Origin: JAGLQA01 sp023135565
GTDB taxonomy: Bacteria > Acidobacteriota > Aminicenantia > UBA2199
Direction of reading: 5' to 3'
DNA: 33,051 bases
Assembly: GCA_030639305.1 (NCBI GenBank)
Contig: DAOWCY010000061.1
Location: forward strand, 1-33,051
Under the pieces are notes generated by a model, which was given only the letters and a program-made list of their open reading frames with translations, did no database searches and was not told where the DNA came from. Positions within the stretch are counted from its first letter, which is position 1. The number at the start of each line of letters is the position of its first letter. Both the position numbers and the translations under genes were made by a program. This document shows, piece after piece, positions 32,301 through 33,051 of the stretch.

Positions 32301-32646
32301 CCCCGTACTTTATGAGGCCGCCGCCCCTGGTGCCGATCCACAGGTTTTTTTCTTTATCCTCGAATAGAGCCGTGATATAGTTGTTTTTAATCTGCGGCGT
32401 ATTGGTTTCGTCGAATTGGCTGAACTTAACCCCATCGAAGCGAACCAGTCCTTCTTCCGTACCGAACCACAGGTAGCCGTCCCCGGTTTGCAGTACAGCG
32501 CGAACGGAATTTTGCGGCAGGCCTTTTTCGTCGTTCCAGGAATCCAGGATATATTGGGTCAGCGCTTTGCCGGGATTTAAAGCCGGGAGAGAAAAAGGGA
32601 GAAAAATTAGTACAAACGGTATGATTTTACTTAGTTTTTTAACCAT
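29335..32646 (-). CDS. Beta-propeller / Y_Y_Y sensor fused to a Ser/Thr protein kinase
   Basis: A 1103-residue membrane receptor kinase. Residues 1-22 form a signal peptide. Fourteen two-component-regulator propeller repeats (about 35-670; each LWIGT-like then GLxRFxxGKF), enough for two seven-bladed propellers, precede a Y_Y_Y domain (about 690-770), a transmembrane helix (about 778-800) and a cytoplasmic kinase (about 820-1080). Kinase motifs: glycine loop GSGGMG (828-833), Lys851 (AVKVL), catalytic Asp947 (HRDMKPEN), Asp969 (DFG), and SPEQIG. This sensor type normally ends in a histidine kinase with a DNA-binding domain (Bacteroides hybrid systems), so the Ser/Thr kinase is a notable swap. 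It probably senses an extracellular polymer or fragment (inference). The -10 box is 5 nt from the ATG. Confidence 0.92.
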   Translation of the reverse strand: MVKKLSKIIPFVLIFLPFSLPALNPGKALTQYILDSWNDEKGLPQNSVRAVLQTGDGYLWFGTEEGLVRFDGVKFSQFDETNTPQIKNNYITALFEDKEKNLWIGTRGGGLIKYGAGKFKHYGEKEGLGSSFINAIAGDEAGNLWVGTDRGGLFKFKDNTFTAYTTEQGLLNDIICCIYPGRAGVLWIGTIQGLSRFKDNKFTNFPGREMLPGIHINTIYEDSRENLWLGTEKGLFKWEQGKFVRFKILPGAAECKVNAIYEDRRQNLWIGTASHGLFRCSRGAKLSPGINKKGTAAAVGRTDRNDCSEMKGASFYESLQGIGKAEGLSGNFILSITEDHEGSLWIGTAFGGVSRLRDGQFTIFSEKEGLSNDIVFSAYEDSNGYLWVGTNHGLNRFKDGEFLRFTTKDGLSNNVIATITEDSRGFIWVCTDDGLNKLQNSPTKITKIKDYLRGKYLLAVFEDRAGNLWAGTLGGLFKKNSPGEKFTRKGGLPSKVINFIYEDRGGSLWISTFRKGLVRYSKQAFTIFNRRSGLINDSVNCIYEDAESVLWIGTINGVTRFRDGKLTNYTRRDGLFNDNIYQILEDGAGSLWMSCNKGIFRVSKKELNAFARREIDRVISVSYGKNSGMRSRECNGGFQGAGCKTRAGELWFPTMKGVVCIDPGSLESSKIPPPVFLEQILLDGLTAAPGSRVTIEPGVKRIEFLYTAPSFINPEKVKFKYRMEGYEKDWVDAGTRRIASYTNLDPRKYTFRVTACNSDGVWSEAGADVPLEVIPPFWKTWWFICTALLGFAIFSYAFIGISRKYFLLARFWKKKKYAGGFKLLEQIGSGGMGTVYKARRITGKGGAAAVKVLREDLFTDARHRKRFKQEAAIIDQLDHPNIVEVFERGESKQNVFIAMEMLDGVTLAQKIEESAEQKMDLKEALDIMGQVMDALKKVHSKNIVHRDMKPENIMLIKRNGSVNFVKLLDFGLAQTDYQSRLTRTGAIIGTINYMSPEQIGRSQFSSASDIYSSGIIFYEMLTGSDPFRGENTLDIMKQVINETPLEPVMLQPGIPAALNDLVMVMISKDRRERPAAEEILEKLRDLQRTHFQQEEHEAAGERF

Positions 32647-32651
32647 TTGGT

Positions 32652-32680
32652 ATTATATGAAAAATTAAACTCCATTTCAA
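32652..32680 (-). promoter_or_regulatory. Promoter of the receptor kinase; leaderless
   Basis: Minus strand: TTGAAA (32680-32675), 17-bp spacer, TATAAT (32657-32652), then 5 nt (ACCAA) to the ATG at 32646. No space for a ribosome site. Confidence 0.8.
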
Positions 32681-32759
32681 GCCCACGATAGTAACTATTG
32701 GACGAAACTGCTCCGCGGTAACAGCCTTCGGCTGGATTAAAGCTTTCCCTTTATAAAAA

Positions 32760-32812
32760 GACCTCCTTCCTGTAAAATAAATCTTTAAAAAATCAAAACC
32801 AAGAAGGAGGTC
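32760..32812 (+). promoter_or_regulatory. 10-bp inverted repeat that could mask a Shine-Dalgarno site
   Basis: GACCTCCTTC (32760-32769) is the exact complement of GAAGGAGGTC (32803-32812), which holds a perfect ribosome site just before ATG 32816. If transcribed, the hairpin (33-nt loop) would hide the site. Confidence 0.55.
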
Positions 32813-32815
32813 ATT

Positions 32816-33007
32816 ATGACTAACTAAAATTATACCACTCGTCATTGCTATGCCACTCATTTGTTGGAGAACCGGGTTGATACCCGCATTATTCAATCTG
32901 TTCCCGGCCACAAAAACGCCGGGACTACCAATATATATACCCACCTGACTTCTAAAACAGACCTTATACTTAGTGATGCACTCAATAAATTGATGACCGG
33001 ATTGTAA
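32816..33007 (+). pseudogene. C-terminal remnant of a tyrosine recombinase (integrase)
   Basis: From ATG 32816 the frame reads MTN, stop TAA (32825-32827), then NYTTRHCYATHLLENRVDTR, SVPGHKNAG and TTNIYTHLTSKTD, ending MTGL and stop at 33007. RHxxATHLL, GHK and the Tyr of NIYTHL correspond to the second Arg box and nucleophile region of phage/Xer-type integrases. The catalytic core before it is missing, and the in-frame stop separates a strong ribosome site from the remnant. Confidence 0.75.
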
Positions 33008-33025
33008 AACCGGTTATCATTTTTT
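32992..33025 (+). terminator. Rho-independent terminator after the integrase remnant
   Basis: GATGACCGG (32992-33000) pairs with CCGGTTATC (33010-33018) with one internal G-T pair, followed by six T from 33020. It overlaps the last codons of the remnant. Confidence 0.65.
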
Positions 33026-33051
33026 CTAAACCAACCGGCACTGCCGATTCG

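Noticed and set aside
32639..32944. 101-codon minus-strand frame at the right edge
   Set aside because: Antisense to the integrase remnant and overlapping the kinase promoter; no ribosome site.
32816..33007. Stop-codon readthrough or recoding in the integrase frame
   Set aside because: The upstream catalytic core is missing anyway and no recoding signal is recognisable; decay is simpler.

Overview
The window looks like the chromosome of an uncultured-type, Gram-negative, anaerobe-like bacterium of middling GC content. It is rich in signal peptides, periplasmic or secreted proteins, beta-propeller sensors and a eukaryotic-type Ser/Thr kinase. That style recalls Aminicenantes/Acidobacteriota genomes, but nothing here fixes the phylum and I hold the assignment loosely. 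There are no rRNA, tRNA or CRISPR loci. Promoters are recognisably sigma70-like (TTGACA, 16-17 bp, TATAAT).

Layout: (1) 1-5.6 kb: three secreted hydrolases (papain-like protease, beta-lactamase/esterase-like enzyme, trypsin-like protease). They share a promoter module in five copies, in which a CCAAAAATA box lies exactly 36 bp before the -10 hexamer. (2) 5.6-7.6 kb: an AAA/PD-(D/E)XK protein. (3) 7.7-12.1 kb: a three-gene minus-strand operon (secreted protein, membrane protein, and a trypsin-TPR-PEGA-NHL protein) that starts leaderless. (4) 12.5-16.4 kb: three toxin-antitoxin modules around a DsbD-type thiol reductase. Only HicAB is intact; the ParE and HepT toxins are truncated. (5) 16.6-19.1 kb: a TPR lipoprotein-like or secreted protein and a putative secreted metallopeptidase. 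(6) 19.7-23.6 kb: an operon of atypical histidine kinase, stand-alone receiver and membrane coiled-coil protein. (7) 23.7-29.2 kb: a minus-strand Lhr-type helicase behind a fourth, internally deleted, toxin-antitoxin module. (8) 29.3-32.6 kb: a 14-repeat beta-propeller/Y_Y_Y sensor fused to a Ser/Thr kinase. (9) the right edge: a tyrosine recombinase remnant.

The most striking feature is a dense population of palindromic repeats. Ten copies of one family share the frame TTGCCTCCGGCGG...CAAAACTTTTG, with three sub-types whose central hairpin stems differ but stay complementary. Further GC-rich palindromes also occur. Several lie inside open reading frames without breaking them: three in the helicase, one in the metallopeptidase, and one at the DsbD C-terminus. 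One GC-rich palindrome sits exactly where parE is cut. A 119-bp MITE-like element with 19-bp terminal inverted repeats and a 10-bp target duplication has inserted into one repeat. Several genes have -10 boxes only 5-9 nt before ATG and no Shine-Dalgarno sequence, implying leaderless mRNAs.
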